Source: Stieleria mannarensis (lineage in GTDB: Bacteria; Planctomycetota; Planctomycetia; Pirellulales; Pirellulaceae). From it: a stretch of DNA of 64,000 nucleotides. Shown piece by piece: positions 1-8,972 of this stretch. The position numbers were made by a program, and so were the translations under genes. The notes under the pieces are model-generated. The model saw only the letters and a program-made list of their open reading frames with translations. It was not told the origin of the DNA and did no database searches. Every line of letters begins with the position of its first letter. Position 1 is the stretch's first letter. The stretch spans positions 16,395-80,394 of the forward strand of contig NZ_JACEHH010000041.1 of NCBI RefSeq assembly GCF_014154935.1, in the 5' to 3' direction.

Positions 1-1
1 G

Positions 2-1534
2 CAGCGTTCCAGCGGGACCGCTCGGGAAGCAGCCGAGGAATGTGCCCGCGATATCGAACAACTCGGGACGGCGTACATCAAACTGGCCCAGATCGCCAGC
101 ACCCGACACGACATGCTACCGCCCGAATACGTCGATGCGTTCGGGAGATTGCAGGATGATGTTGAACCGGTTCCCGTGGAGGAGCTTGAATCGATCTTGG
201 AAGAATCGCTCGGCGCTAAGGCCTCGGTTCTGTTCCAAAGCTTCGATCGAACACCGCTGGCCACCGCATCGATCGGACAAGTCCATCGCGCGGTCTTGCG
301 CGACGGGCGAGAGGTGGTTGTCAAATTTCGGCGGCCGGGGATCGAGCAACAGGCCACCGAGCAGCTTGCCAGTCTGAAACGCTTGGCGGCGACGATCGAC
401 AGCAAGACGGAGATCGGACGACAGGTTCGCTTTCGATCGCTCGTCGGCGCGGTCGAGTATGCACTCAGCCGCGAACTGGACTATCGCCAAGAAGCCAACC
501 ACCTTCAGCACTTGGCCGAGAATCTTAAGTCGTTCCGCCGCATCCGAATCCCCCAACCGATCGCACAAATGGTCTGCAGCGATGTGCTGGTGATGGAGTA
601 TCTCGGTGGGCCGGCGATCAATACCGTCAGCGGCGTGGTGCTCAATGAGTTGGACACGGGGGCACTGGCAGATGAACTGGTGCGTGCCTACTTGCAACAA
701 ATCTTGATCGACGGTCTGTTCCATGCCGATCCGCACCCGGGTAACTTAATTCTTCACGCTGGGAATCAGATCGGATTGCTCGATGGCGGGATGGTCGTGA
801 ACCTGCCGCCGTTGTTGCGCCGCGAAGTCGCCGCGCTGCTGCTGGCGTTCAGTGCGGGCGAAGGCGAGCGGGCGGCAACGATCGCAAGCCGCATCGGCCA
901 GACCGAAGTCGGGTTCGATGCCAAGGCGTTTCGGACGGCAGCGTCACGGGTGGTCGCCGCCGCCGGGGACGGCGCGTTTGATTCGATGTCGCTCGGTCGT
1001 ACGCTGGTCGAGTTCTTGAAGATCGCCGGCGAACATGGTTTGGTTCTGCCGTTCGAAATGATCTTGCTGAGCAAGGCGTTTCTGCAACTCGAGACCACAC
1101 TGGCGCGACTGAACCCCGGCCAAGACGCCAAGGCGATCATTCGCGGTTATACGTTTGAACTTTTGGCCGACCGTGCCAAAGAACAATTGAGCGTCGGTCA
1201 AATCGCAGCGGCGGCTTTGGACTCGGCGGCCCTGGCGTCCAACTTGCCTGCACGGCTGAACGAAATCACTCGATTGGCCGCCGAGAACCAACTGCGACTG
1301 GACATCGATGCGATCGATGAAGCGGCGCTGCTGGCAGGACTTGGGAAGATCGCAAACCGCATCACTTCTGGTTTGATCGTCGCGGCGATGATCATCGGTG
1401 CTTCGCTGATCATGCGAATGCAAACGGGGGCACAGTTGTTTGGTTACCCGGTGTTGGCGACCATCTTCTTCTTGATCGCGGCCGTCATCGGTCTGGTGCT
1501 GCTGTACCAAGCCATGTTTGGGGACGAACGCTAA
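2..1534 (+). CDS. ABC1/UbiB-family protein kinase-like protein, 5' end outside window
   Basis: The frame is open from base 2, so the start lies upstream. The first ATG (113) is internal, because the codons before it encode LGTAYIKLAQIAST, the conserved UbiB/ABC1 segment around the KxGQ motif, here read as KLAQ. Also visible are the nucleotide-loop segment TASIGQVH, the lysine of VVVKF, the catalytic-loop equivalent FHADPHPGN and the metal-binding LLDGG. The C-terminus has two hydrophobic helices (about the last 80 residues). The family (UbiB, Coq8, plant ABC1K) consists of atypical kinases/ATPases, often membrane-tethered and linked to quinone or lipid metabolism; the substrate here is unknown. 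Its stop overlaps the next ATG by one base (TAATG), indicating translational coupling to the permease. Confidence 0.9.
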   Translation, partial: QRSSGTAREAAEECARDIEQLGTAYIKLAQIASTRHDMLPPEYVDAFGRLQDDVEPVPVEELESILEESLGAKASVLFQSFDRTPLATASIGQVHRAVLRDGREVVVKFRRPGIEQQATEQLASLKRLAATIDSKTEIGRQVRFRSLVGAVEYALSRELDYRQEANHLQHLAENLKSFRRIRIPQPIAQMVCSDVLVMEYLGGPAINTVSGVVLNELDTGALADELVRAYLQQILIDGLFHADPHPGNLILHAGNQIGLLDGGMVVNLPPLLRREVAALLLAFSAGEGERAATIASRIGQTEVGFDAKAFRTAASRVVAAAGDGAFDSMSLGRTLVEFLKIAGEHGLVLPFEMILLSKAFLQLETTLARLNPGQDAKAIIRGYTFELLADRAKEQLSVGQIAAAALDSAALASNLPARLNEITRLAAENQLRLDIDAIDEAALLAGLGKIANRITSGLIVAAMIIGASLIMRMQTGAQLFGYPVLATIFFLIAAVIGLVLLYQAMFGDER

Positions 1535-2733
1535 TGTGTGATTTCACGGGAACGGCAACTCTCCCCTCCGAGGCGGAGGAGACTGCAGAGAGCACGCATT
1601 CAGACACCACCGCGGCGACCGAACTGCTCGCCCGTCGCGTCGGTTGGGCGGCGTCCGGAATTTGGTTGTGTGCAGGGCTGTTGTCCATCTATACGCTTTA
1701 CATCGGCCGAAATCTGTTCGTGCCGATCGCTGTTGCGCTGTTCGCTTACCTGACCGTCCGTCCGATGATCCGGACCTGTTCGCGGTTGGGGATCCCGACG
1801 GCGGTTTCTGCCGCAGCGATCATGATTGGATTGTGTTGCGCCTCGGGCGCAGCGATGTATATGTTGTCCGGTCCTGCTCGTGAGATGTTGCAAGAAGTCC
1901 CGCGGTCGATGAAGGAGGTCAAGCACAAATTGGCGTTTGTGTTTGATCACCTGGAAACGGTCAACGATGCGACCGAAGACATTTCTCAAGCCGCCGACGA
2001 GGAAAACCTCTCACCGGATGAGAAGCCGGTGCCGGTGCAGATTAAACCGACCGCCTGGACGACGACCTCGCCGTTGATTGCGGGGACGGGCAACGCGATG
2101 TCGTTTTTTTCGATCGCGGGCGTGTTGCTGTATTTTTTGATGGCCGCCGGTGACGCCTTGATCCGCAACCTGATGTCCGCATTGCCGACGTTTTCGTCCA
2201 AGCGACGGTTTATCGAAGCGGTGGAAAGTGTCCAGGATGCGTTGAGCAGCTATTTGGCGTGGGTGACACTGATCAACGCCTGTCTGGGGATTGCGATCGG
2301 AACCGCGATGTGGGCGCTCGAGATGCCCTCGCCCGTGCTCTGGGGGGTTGCGGCGATGCTGCTGAACTTCGTCCCGATCGTCGGCGCGATGGTCGGCATC
2401 GCGTGCGTCTTCTTCGTCGCACTCGTCAATCACGAACACGCCTCGTACGCCTTCATCGTGGCGGGAACCTACGCCACGCTGACGACTTTGGAAGGCCAGT
2501 TCATCACACCGTCGATCCTGGGGCGGTCGATGAAACTCTCCTCGGTGTTGGTTTTTCTGTCGATCGTGATTTGGGGTTGGATGTGGGGCATGATGGGAGT
2601 CTTCCTGGCTGTCCCGATCCTGATCGCTTTGACGATGATCAGCCAAAAACTGGACGCGATGTCGCCGATCAATGCGGTGCTCGGCGGCAGCGAGGCCGGT
2701 GAACGCGAAAAGCCGGCTGTCGACAATCACTAA
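1534..2733 (+). CDS. AI-2E family (PerM/UPF0118) membrane transporter
   Basis: A 399-residue polytopic protein. About 45 soluble residues are followed by hydrophobic segments near 45-75 and 88-110, a soluble loop (about 120-185) and then several helices to about residue 380, the usual arrangement of the AI-2E/PerM permease family. The conserved C-terminal region includes LLNFVPIVGAMVG and LEGQFITPSILGRSMKLSSVLVFLS cut by a few residues from the family pattern (P-I-G, ITP and G). Members export small molecules or couple Na+/H+ exchange; the substrate cannot be read from sequence. The start codon overlaps the upstream kinase-like gene by one base, so they form one transcription unit. Confidence 0.88.
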   Translation: MCDFTGTATLPSEAEETAESTHSDTTAATELLARRVGWAASGIWLCAGLLSIYTLYIGRNLFVPIAVALFAYLTVRPMIRTCSRLGIPTAVSAAAIMIGLCCASGAAMYMLSGPAREMLQEVPRSMKEVKHKLAFVFDHLETVNDATEDISQAADEENLSPDEKPVPVQIKPTAWTTTSPLIAGTGNAMSFFSIAGVLLYFLMAAGDALIRNLMSALPTFSSKRRFIEAVESVQDALSSYLAWVTLINACLGIAIGTAMWALEMPSPVLWGVAAMLLNFVPIVGAMVGIACVFFVALVNHEHASYAFIVAGTYATLTTLEGQFITPSILGRSMKLSSVLVFLSIVIWGWMWGMMGVFLAVPILIALTMISQKLDAMSPINAVLGGSEAGEREKPAVDNH

Positions 2734-2735
2734 CA

Positions 2736-2839
2736 CTCCGGCACTACTCGGTCTTCGGGTCGTGGACGAGCCGCCGAGCCCATTCGGATTGCCCACTGCG
2801 AGGACTCCTCGCCTCGGTCACGACGGCTTACCCGAATCC
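2736..2839 (-). repeat. Dispersed ~104-bp repeat, copy 1 (family R8)
   Basis: Lies just downstream of the AI-2E gene in a gene-free stretch (2734-3184). Its reverse complement aligns by eye over its full length with 13851-13953. Shared blocks in order are ATTCGGGTAA, GAGGAGTCCTCG, CCGAATGG-CTCG, TCGTCCACGACC and CGGAG. A 13-nt palindrome, CGAGGAGTCCTCG, sits in the middle. The rest of the gap shows nothing else I can name apart from the ribosome-binding site of the next gene. Confidence 0.6.
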
Positions 2840-3184
2840 CTCTTTCCTTAGAGTCCGTTCCGTAGGTCTGGCCCTCAGTTGTCAAATCGCCCGTTGATCC
2901 CAGTTTCAGGATCGGCGGAGCATCAGGCCTCGCGACCACCAAGCATCACAACGGCAGTCGATTCTGAAAACGTTGGCAGACGGCGTCGCACGACGCCGCG
3001 TCCTGGTCGGCATTCGCTCAGAATGTCGCCTCAGCCATCATGTCGCTTTCGCAGGCGTGGATGTTTTTGACCAATCGACGCGTTTGGGTCACCGCTCGAT
3101 GGATCGGCACGGTCATTGCAAACAGGGTGCGGCTACGCGCGGTGATTGCTCGCGTAAATCTTTCCACTCAATCAGGAGGCATCG

Positions 3185-3655
3185 ATGAGTCTTGAAACGA
3201 AGATGAACTTGAACGATACCACCATCACGAAACTGCAAACGTTGATTCAAACCAACCTCGATTCTTATCAGGGGTTTCACGAAGCGGCCGAACAGATCGA
3301 TCACGCCGAGCTGTCCACCCTTTTTCGCAACCTCGGCAACGAACGATCGGCGCTGGCCAGCGAGTTGCAGCAATATGTTGAATTCAATGGCCAGCAAGCC
3401 CGCGAGGAGGGCAGTGTCTCGGCAAAGATGCATCGTCTCTGGATCGGTCTTCGCGGCAAGTTGAACGGTGGCGATCCCCAGGTGATTCTGAACGAGGCCG
3501 AGCGGGGGGAAGACTACATCAAACAGGCGTACGAGGACGTCTTGAAGGAAACCGCCGGAGGGGCGATGAACGATGTGTTGACCAACCAGTATGCCAAGGT
3601 CAAAGCAGGGCACGATCAGATTCGTGACCTCCGCGATGCTTGCAAGGCGAAGTAG
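3185..3655 (+). CDS. PA2169-family four-helix-bundle protein (DUF2383)
   Basis: A 156-residue, mostly helical protein. The pattern matches the DUF2383/PA2169 family of ferritin-like four-helix bundles: TITKLQTLIQTNLDSYQGF, NERSALASELQQYV, GSVSAKMHRLWIGLRGKL, and NEAERGEDYIKQAYEDVL. Members are often stress-induced soluble proteins of unknown biochemical function, and I infer no specific role. The start is well supported by a strong AGGAGG ribosome-binding site about 7 bases before the ATG. No signal peptide is visible. Confidence 0.85.
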   Translation: MSLETKMNLNDTTITKLQTLIQTNLDSYQGFHEAAEQIDHAELSTLFRNLGNERSALASELQQYVEFNGQQAREEGSVSAKMHRLWIGLRGKLNGGDPQVILNEAERGEDYIKQAYEDVLKETAGGAMNDVLTNQYAKVKAGHDQIRDLRDACKAK

Positions 3656-3754
3656 TCGCTTGGCGTCCCGTCAGACGTTCGGGTGAGGCAGTGTTGACTT
3701 GGTGTGCACCCGATGACTTCTACGTTCAATCTCCAATCACTTGGGAACACTCAT

Positions 3755-4090
3755 ATGGACATTCCCCAAATCAAGCCTCAACGAGACGCTCAGACCGGTG
3801 CCATGGGGCAAGAATACTTGGTCTCGGGAAAGCAGGTGGCACTACGCCGCTGGAGCGAGCAGCCAGGCGACTTCAGTCAGCTGCGACGTCGGGACTACGA
3901 AATTGTCGGTTTTGTGCTCGAAGGGACGCTGCAGGTGGTCCTGGACGGTGAAACCGCGACACTGCACTCCGGCGATTCGTGGTTGGTCCCCGAAGGTGCC
4001 GACCACCGTTATCGAGTGATCGAACCGGTCGTCGCCATCGAAGCGACCTGCCCGCCGGCTCGTTTCAATGACCGCGACGATCCCGCCTGA
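3755..4090 (+). CDS. Small cupin-domain protein
   Basis: About 111 residues from MDIPQIKP; an in-frame ATG at 3704 would add 17 residues that do not look conserved. The core (EIVGFVLEGTLQVVLDGETATLHSGDSWLVPEGADHRYRV, from about residue 47) has the two cupin motifs: glycine-spaced beta strands around G-x-L and the second block P-x-G-x-x-H. The first motif has no His pair (the canonical GxxxxHxH is replaced), so metal binding may be altered. Function is unknown; such single-domain cupins often act as sugar isomerase-like or ligand-binding proteins. Confidence 0.75.
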   Translation: MDIPQIKPQRDAQTGAMGQEYLVSGKQVALRRWSEQPGDFSQLRRRDYEIVGFVLEGTLQVVLDGETATLHSGDSWLVPEGADHRYRVIEPVVAIEATCPPARFNDRDDPA

Positions 4091-4106
4091 TCGCCACTGC
4101 TGCCAC

Positions 4107-4565
4107 TCAAGCGGACTCTTTCAACAGGATTCCGATGGATCGGGTTTCCGTCGATTCGTGCTGTTCCAGGCGGTGGACGAACTTTTCGACTTCCTGCATC
4201 GCCGCCTGCCAGGAACGAAACGGCGGATCGGTTTGGCTAAGTCGGGCCAGCAAATCGTCTAAGTGCGCGAGCATCAACCCATGTTCATTGGTCGATTCGA
4301 AACGCAGGTGGTCGAATTCCGCCGACGGTTCGACCAACGACGACGCGAGTTGGGTGATCATCTCGTCTTCACGCTCGAAATGCTTGACCAGTCGATCTCG
4401 CAGGGGCTCCAGACGGGTCGCGGTCTCGCCGAAGTGGGGAATGCCGAGCTGCTCCACCTCCTTCATCCACGCTCGAATTTCGCGGAGCGTTGCCTCCATC
4501 GCCCGGTCTTCACTCAGCCAATTCTGATAGATCTGTGACAGTGGTTCACTGATGTTCAAACTCAT
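4107..4565 (-). CDS. Hemerythrin-like HHE-domain protein
   Basis: About 152 residues from MSLNISEPL; an ATG at 4577 adds four residues and the long upstream extension is not conserved in character. It is all-helical with iron-ligand-type spacing: HF-GE, then VKHFEREDEM, EHGLMLAHLDDL and EQHESTE, corresponding to the His/HxxxE/HxxxD ligands of the hemerythrin cation-binding family. It probably binds a di-iron centre and senses or stores O2 or responds to nitrosative stress (family knowledge). It is a monocistronic minus-strand gene convergent with the cupin gene. Confidence 0.8.
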   Translation of the reverse strand: MSLNISEPLSQIYQNWLSEDRAMEATLREIRAWMKEVEQLGIPHFGETATRLEPLRDRLVKHFEREDEMITQLASSLVEPSAEFDHLRFESTNEHGLMLAHLDDLLARLSQTDPPFRSWQAAMQEVEKFVHRLEQHESTETRSIGILLKESA

Positions 4566-4577
4566 TTTGCTAACCAT

Positions 4578-5133
4578 TGAAGAGAGACTGTCGGACCTGT
4601 GTGGGGTTCCGCACTGACCGGGAACAGCATCGCAGTGTGGCAAACTGCACACACTAGATCGCACGGCAACACGTATGCCAAAAAAGCTGGCCGAGACGGG
4701 GTGGCGGAGGCCGTTTCCCATCGGTGACGTATTGCACATCCCACGGCGATCGACCTACGTTCGGAGCACCAAAATTGGCATGCCGAGTGCACGCGGCGGA
4801 CACAACGCAGTGATCGACGGGGGCGGAACACGTCCGTCGAACTTCAGCGTCTCGAATCTCGAAGACGTTTGTCGAACGTTTGCGGCGAGCTCATTGCCGC
4901 TAACTCGTCGTCCGCTGCAACCGAATGCTCTGGGATTGGGGGCGAGAGAACTGACAAAAAACTCAAGAAGTTGCGGTTGCCGGTTTCGTATTCCATGATT
5001 TAGATCGACACTGTGACAAATCAGCACACTTGAAAGGTCGCACAATGAGGCGGAAACGTGGGCCTTCGTGTTGAACCATGAACTCAACCAGGTCTTCGTC
5101 CCCGGGCAAGTTGAGGAAGTTATTTAACGTGCG
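4578..5133. other. Gene-free stretch between hemerythrin and HDAC genes
   Basis: No convincing coding frame, RNA gene or repeat was recognised here. A short open frame of about 36 codons runs to a TAA near 5127 but has no ATG and no ribosome-binding site. The stretch must hold the promoter of the hemerythrin-like gene (reading leftwards) and the 3' end of the HDAC transcript. Confidence 0.4.
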
Positions 5134-6066
5134 TCAATCGTCCAGCAGGGTTTCAAGGTGAACCGTGACGCAATCGGTCAGGGCGTGTGGGTTGTATCCA
5201 CCTTCCAAAACGCTAACCAGCTTGCCGCCGGCATACTGGTCAGCGACTTCCATCAGGCAGCGCGTCAGAACCCTATAGTCTTCGCTTTCCAACCCTAGAG
5301 ATCCGATCGGGTCATTCTTGTGAGCGTCAAACCCGGCGCTGACGAGAACCAGATGAGGCTTGAGCGTCGCGGCAAAGTCGTTGATTTCGTGCTCGAAGGT
5401 CTGCAGTAGCTCCTCGCGTGGTGTCCCGAATTTGATCGGCAGGTTGAGTATCGTTCCGGCTCCGGCTCCGGCTCCGATTTCATCCGCCGCACCCGTTCCC
5501 GGATAGAAGGGGTATCGATGCATCGAAAAGAAGCCGACGTCAGCCGCTTCCCAAAATATCGCTTGTGTGCCGTTGCCGTGGTGTACGTCGAAGTCCACGA
5601 TCAGCACCCGATCGAGTCCGAGCTCTTGTGTTGCGACGCGTGCGCCGACCGCGATGTTGTTGAACAAGCAGAATCCCATGGCGTGGTCCGGCATCGCGTG
5701 GTGCCCCGGCGGTCGAATCAAGCATAGTGCGGTTTGGTCGTCGCCGCCGACCACGCGGACCACCGCATCGCAGACCGCCCCGGCTCCCATCCGCGCGACT
5801 TCGTAGCTCCGTAGGCTGACGGCCGTGTCCGGTTCGATGTATCCGCCGCCGCTGGCTGCGAACTGCTGAACCGACTCGACGTATGGGGGTGTGTGCACAT
5901 AATGCAGTCGCTCTAACGTTGCCGGCGCCCAGGCGGGGCGATTGCAACTGGTGTCCAACGCGACGAAGTTCAAGTGCCGGACCACCGGAAGAAGTCGGCC
6001 GCCGTTCTCCGGATGGTCTCCCGTGACGTGTTCCTGAAAGACCGGGTCGTAGTAAAGCAGTGTCAT
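5134..6066 (-). CDS. Histone deacetylase-family (class II-like, AcuC/APAH type) hydrolase
   Basis: 310 residues, a full-length single arginase/deacetylase fold. Diagnostic motifs in order are HPENGGRL (N-terminus), RPPGHHA (active-site His pair), GFCLFNN, VDFDVHHGNGTQ (Zn ligands Asp and His), SMHRYPFYPGTG, SAGFDAHKNDPIG (third Zn ligand Asp) and EGGYN (catalytic Tyr loop). It should hydrolyse an acetyl-amine bond of a polyamine, protein lysine or small-molecule conjugate; bacterial members rarely act on histones. It starts 6 nt after the stop of the DUF1579 gene, so the two are probably co-transcribed. Confidence 0.93.
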   Translation of the reverse strand: MTLLYYDPVFQEHVTGDHPENGGRLLPVVRHLNFVALDTSCNRPAWAPATLERLHYVHTPPYVESVQQFAASGGGYIEPDTAVSLRSYEVARMGAGAVCDAVVRVVGGDDQTALCLIRPPGHHAMPDHAMGFCLFNNIAVGARVATQELGLDRVLIVDFDVHHGNGTQAIFWEAADVGFFSMHRYPFYPGTGAADEIGAGAGAGTILNLPIKFGTPREELLQTFEHEINDFAATLKPHLVLVSAGFDAHKNDPIGSLGLESEDYRVLTRCLMEVADQYAGGKLVSVLEGGYNPHALTDCVTVHLETLLDD

Positions 6067-6072
6067 TGGGGA

Positions 6073-6546
6073 TCAAACGCGCGTGTGTGTGCCGCACATG
6101 AATTGTACCCAGTTTCCCGCGTCGTCTTGCAATTCGCTCGACATCAGCCAACGATCGGAGTCCGCAATTTCGATCGTGTCGCGATAGTTGCAGGTCCCCT
6201 CGCCGTCGAAGCGTGGACCGAGGGTATCGAGCACCAAGCGGTCTCCGTTGGCTTCGCGATTGCCATTGTACTGCCAGAGGTTGGCCATCATCGAACCGAA
6301 AAAGGTGCCGACATATTGGTTTTGTGCTGGGTCAAAACCGAGTGTCATGATCGACGACCAAGGGCCACTTTCGGGTGCATCGCCGCTGCTTTCGCAGACC
6401 AGCCAGAGCCCGCCGAGGGAGCGGCAGGTCATTTTGCCCTCGGTTTTCGACGTGTTCCCATCGGGCATTTGGCAGTCGTGTTCAAACTTCCAGTCGCCGA
6501 TCAATTGATCAAGCCAAGCGTGCTCAGATTGCGGTTTGGCAAACAT
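6073..6546 (-). CDS. DUF1579-family protein
   Basis: About 157 residues from MFAKPQSEHAWLDQLIGDW. The start was chosen because the DUF1579 domain begins immediately (H-x-x-L-x-x-L-x-G-x-W), whereas the 39 codons upstream are not conserved in character. The family is a lipocalin-like beta-barrel with motifs such as SLGGLWLVCESSG, SIMTLGFDPAQNQYVGTFFGS and LVLDTLGP. Biochemical function is unknown. It is upstream gene of the pair with the HDAC-family hydrolase (6-nt gap). Confidence 0.8.
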   Translation of the reverse strand: MFAKPQSEHAWLDQLIGDWKFEHDCQMPDGNTSKTEGKMTCRSLGGLWLVCESSGDAPESGPWSSIMTLGFDPAQNQYVGTFFGSMMANLWQYNGNREANGDRLVLDTLGPRFDGEGTCNYRDTIEIADSDRWLMSSELQDDAGNWVQFMCGTHTRV

Positions 6547-6756
6547 TCTCGATATCCAGAGGACTTGTTGGAGTGGGGGTGGAACGAACTGCCACATGCA
6601 GAACCGCCGATCCCGACCGATTGTTTCCCGAAAGTCGATGCCGCGCGCCCGAATTCGACACAAAAACCGGGATTTGATCGGAATTCATCCTCACATCATC
6701 CGACCCAAAACCCGAATTCAGTGCCAAACGCCCCCAAGACAAACACGCTGATGACC

Positions 6757-6947
6757 GGGGTCTGTCCCCGTATCAAAGGTGGAGCAGCCCACCGATGGCA
6801 AGGCGTACCCACAGATCCCTGACTGCATGACATCCGTGGGGACGCGCTGCCATCCGTGGGTTTAGTTCCGGGGCCACTAGGGACAGACCCCCGACGCGGG
6901 GCCAATGGGGACAGACCCCGGTCAAACGCTGACCCCGGTCAAACGCT
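6757..6947. repeat. Left cluster of GGGGTCTGTCCCC repeats (family R1) near the RAYT gene
   Basis: The 13-nt near-palindrome GGGGTCTGTCCCC occurs at 6757-6769, and in the opposite orientation at 6880-6891 (one G short) and 6907-6919. A perfect tandem duplication of a 17-nt unit (GACCCCGGTCAAACGCT) covers 6914-6930 and 6931-6947. The only non-palindromic part, TCTGT, sets the orientation. Together with five copies at 9137-9320 these bracket the transposase gene, as REP sequences do with their cognate RAYT. The rest of the gap 6547-7050 also contains two copies of CATCCGTGGG. Confidence 0.8.
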
Positions 6948-6980
6948 CCTGGCATGGTTTGAACAAACGAGAGCAATCAA

Positions 6981-7003
6981 GACTCGCTATAATTTGGCGA
7001 GTC
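6981..7003 (+). promoter_or_regulatory. Inverted repeat enclosing a TATAAT box
   Basis: GACTCGC (6981-6987) and GCGAGTC (6997-7003) form a perfect 7-bp inverted repeat around TATAATTTG, whose first six bases are a consensus -10 box. It lies about 50 bases upstream of the start of the gene at 7051. No good -35 box at 17 bp was found (a TTGAAC lies 23 bp upstream), so this may be a promoter with an operator over it, or a chance hairpin. Confidence 0.35.
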
Positions 7004-7050
7004 GTCTGATTGCAGTCGTTGTCGATTCCGACCGCCAAATGGAGGTCACC

Positions 7051-7815
7051 ATGATCGGTTGGCTTAAGTCATTGTTCGCCAGCGAGAAACGGTGCGATCC
7101 GGAACCAGACGACTTGTGGAACGCCATGGAATCGATGGAGCCGCGGAATTCCCTCGCTCGACTTCATCAACTGAAATTGGACTCAAAGCAATTCCCTGTC
7201 GTGAAAGGATTGCTCGACGGTACGCTTTCTCCGGCGGATTGCCCAGGCGTCACCGAATGGTGTCAATCCGAAGCGGTGAGCCCAACTGGCATGGACGGGC
7301 TTGTCTATGCCCTGCAGCTTGCACTGCGGAGCTCCGGCACAACCTATGTCATTCCGAAAGGTCAGAGTGCTCCAGCCGCAATGCTGCCAAAATACGTCAG
7401 TCGCGGCCAGCTGACGATTGTCGTCAGCTACGTGGGCGGCACGCCGGTGATCATCACATCGCTCGATGAGTTTCTTTCGAGCAACAACATTGTTGACTTC
7501 TCCTTGGAAACGCTGACGCCGTCAAGGTTGCGTCGGCGACTACCGAGCCAGTCGACGACCGTACGGGATCGCGAGGTCACTTCAAGCGTCACTATTGAGA
7601 AGCGTTCCAACGACCAAAATCGTCTGTTTGAACCGTTGGAGGTGAAGGAATTGGTCGACGCGATCAACCAAGAACTCGGCTACGATTTGACAGCGGACCA
7701 GCTACCGCAGGATTTACGCCCCATCGATCAGTTGGGGCTCTATAGTCTTGATGTCCAAACCGATCCCTCGACCAAAAAGAAAATCAGCGTCTGGGTGGTC
7801 CCCTCCGCGGATTAG
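7051..7815 (+). CDS. Unknown protein with a ribosomal-L9-C-terminal-like domain
   Basis: 254 residues from MIGWLKSLF. The start is fixed by a GGAGGT ribosome-binding site 4 bases before the ATG. Residues about 60-160 are mixed alpha/beta with no recognised motif (includes QLTIVVSYVGGTPVIITSLDEFL). The last 60 residues (VKELVDAINQELGYDLTADQLP ending ISVWVV) follow the pattern of the L9 C-terminal domain: helix, then I-x-x-LG-x-Y-x-(V/L)-x-V and a terminal strand. That similarity is by eye only. It sits between the repeat cluster and the RAYT gene, which it faces convergently. Confidence 0.7.
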   Translation: MIGWLKSLFASEKRCDPEPDDLWNAMESMEPRNSLARLHQLKLDSKQFPVVKGLLDGTLSPADCPGVTEWCQSEAVSPTGMDGLVYALQLALRSSGTTYVIPKGQSAPAAMLPKYVSRGQLTIVVSYVGGTPVIITSLDEFLSSNNIVDFSLETLTPSRLRRRLPSQSTTVRDREVTSSVTIEKRSNDQNRLFEPLEVKELVDAINQELGYDLTADQLPQDLRPIDQLGLYSLDVQTDPSTKKKISVWVVPSAD

Positions 7816-7853
7816 ATCGAAATGCGACAGGTGTGATGGTTGACACACCGTAC

Positions 7854-8972
7854 TTAAGCCGCCTGTCCAAACAAGACGCGGGTTTGTTTCGGGACATAAA
7901 AACGTCGCCCCGTCTGTTTGGTCCGTTCGGTATCGATATGCTCCGGGCGGCCCGCGATGGTGGAAAAGAGTTCCCCGAATTTTGCGACGAGCGCCAACCA
8001 AACGGTCGGCGATAGACCAAGGCGTTCAAGGATCGGAGGGAGATCGCTCGGCGTCTGGCCTGGTTTGCCTTGGGCCAAGTTACGTGCACTCCAGTCCAAT
8101 AGCTCCAAGTAGTGCTCCTCGCTCATCGGCAGGAAACCTTTATCGCTACAGCGGTCGCCCGCCTGGTTCGGTTGCGGTCCCGCTGCGTCAGTCGTTTCAT
8201 CGAGATTGACGGGTGCAAGAAAGCTATCCGCTCGTTTATTTTGCTTGGCGGGCTCCGGCGCCGCGCCGTTTGGCGTTTGGTCATCAGTCGCCTCCGTCGG
8301 CGCATCTTGTTGGGGTTGCTCGGGCGGTCGCACCGATTCGGCGCGACGTTGTGCCGACGTATGGTCACTCATTTCAATTGTTTCTGCGATGCACGCGCGG
8401 ATCAAATTCAAATCGACATAGACAGAACACGCCAAAACCGATTCCTCATCAATCAGTGGAACGGCTGTAAATCGTTCTTCGAAGAAATGCCCCTTCACGC
8501 CATCTTCCTTGTTGGCACGCTGAGCGATTCGCTGATTTAAAAGACGCATCCACCACGAAAGATCGCTCAGTCGCCGCCGGATCTCGGCAACTTTTTGGGG
8601 AGACTTTCGGATACGATCAAGCTCTGGCTGCGATGGTGGCATGGGATCGCCCTGGTCATCCTTACGAACCGGGCAGATCATCAGCCAACGCCGGGCCACT
8701 TCGTTGTCATCCCACGTACTGACAACTTCAGGGCGAGATCGCAGCATCAAGTGGAAATGATTCGATAGGATCGAAAAGGAGAGTAAGTCGATCCCAAAGG
8801 AGCCCGCGAATCGCACAAGCAGTTCTTCGATCCAGGCTTTGCGATAACCGAGGTCCTCGCCAGAGATTGGGTCTTTGCCGAAGAACCACCACGCCCGGTT
8901 GGTTCGGCTGACCGCGTGGAAGATTTGAACGTCGCTCGGATCCACGGTTTCGGAACGGTTTGATCTTGCCAT
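7854..8972 (-). CDS. REP-associated tyrosine transposase (RAYT, Y1/IS200-like HUH family)
   Basis: 372 residues. The Y1 HUH-endonuclease domain occupies about residues 1-200: N-terminal HAVSRTNRAW, the metal-binding HFH at 72-74 inside SNHFHLMLRS, GHFFEERF at 161-168 (typical before the catalytic helix), and candidate nucleophile Tyr185 in SVYVDLNLIRA. The long C-terminal extension is proline/charge-rich and then a helical domain (LPMSEEHYLELLDWSARNL). RAYTs are domesticated single-strand transposases that nick and join REP hairpins. Eight copies of one near-palindrome flank this gene on both sides, which supports the assignment. Single gene, not within a recognisable insertion sequence. Confidence 0.88.
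   Translation of the reverse strand: MARSNRSETVDPSDVQIFHAVSRTNRAWWFFGKDPISGEDLGYRKAWIEELLVRFAGSFGIDLLSFSILSNHFHLMLRSRPEVVSTWDDNEVARRWLMICPVRKDDQGDPMPPSQPELDRIRKSPQKVAEIRRRLSDLSWWMRLLNQRIAQRANKEDGVKGHFFEERFTAVPLIDEESVLACSVYVDLNLIRACIAETIEMSDHTSAQRRAESVRPPEQPQQDAPTEATDDQTPNGAAPEPAKQNKRADSFLAPVNLDETTDAAGPQPNQAGDRCSDKGFLPMSEEHYLELLDWSARNLAQGKPGQTPSDLPPILERLGLSPTVWLALVAKFGELFSTIAGRPEHIDTERTKQTGRRFYVPKQTRVLFGQAA

Noticed and set aside
113..1534. Start of the UbiB-like gene at ATG 113
   Set aside because: The codons from base 2 to 112 encode the conserved LGTAYIKLAQ segment, so the ATG is internal and the gene begins outside the window.
5040..5129. Short open frame ending TAA near 5127
   Set aside because: No ATG and no ribosome-binding site, about 36 codons; treated as chance.
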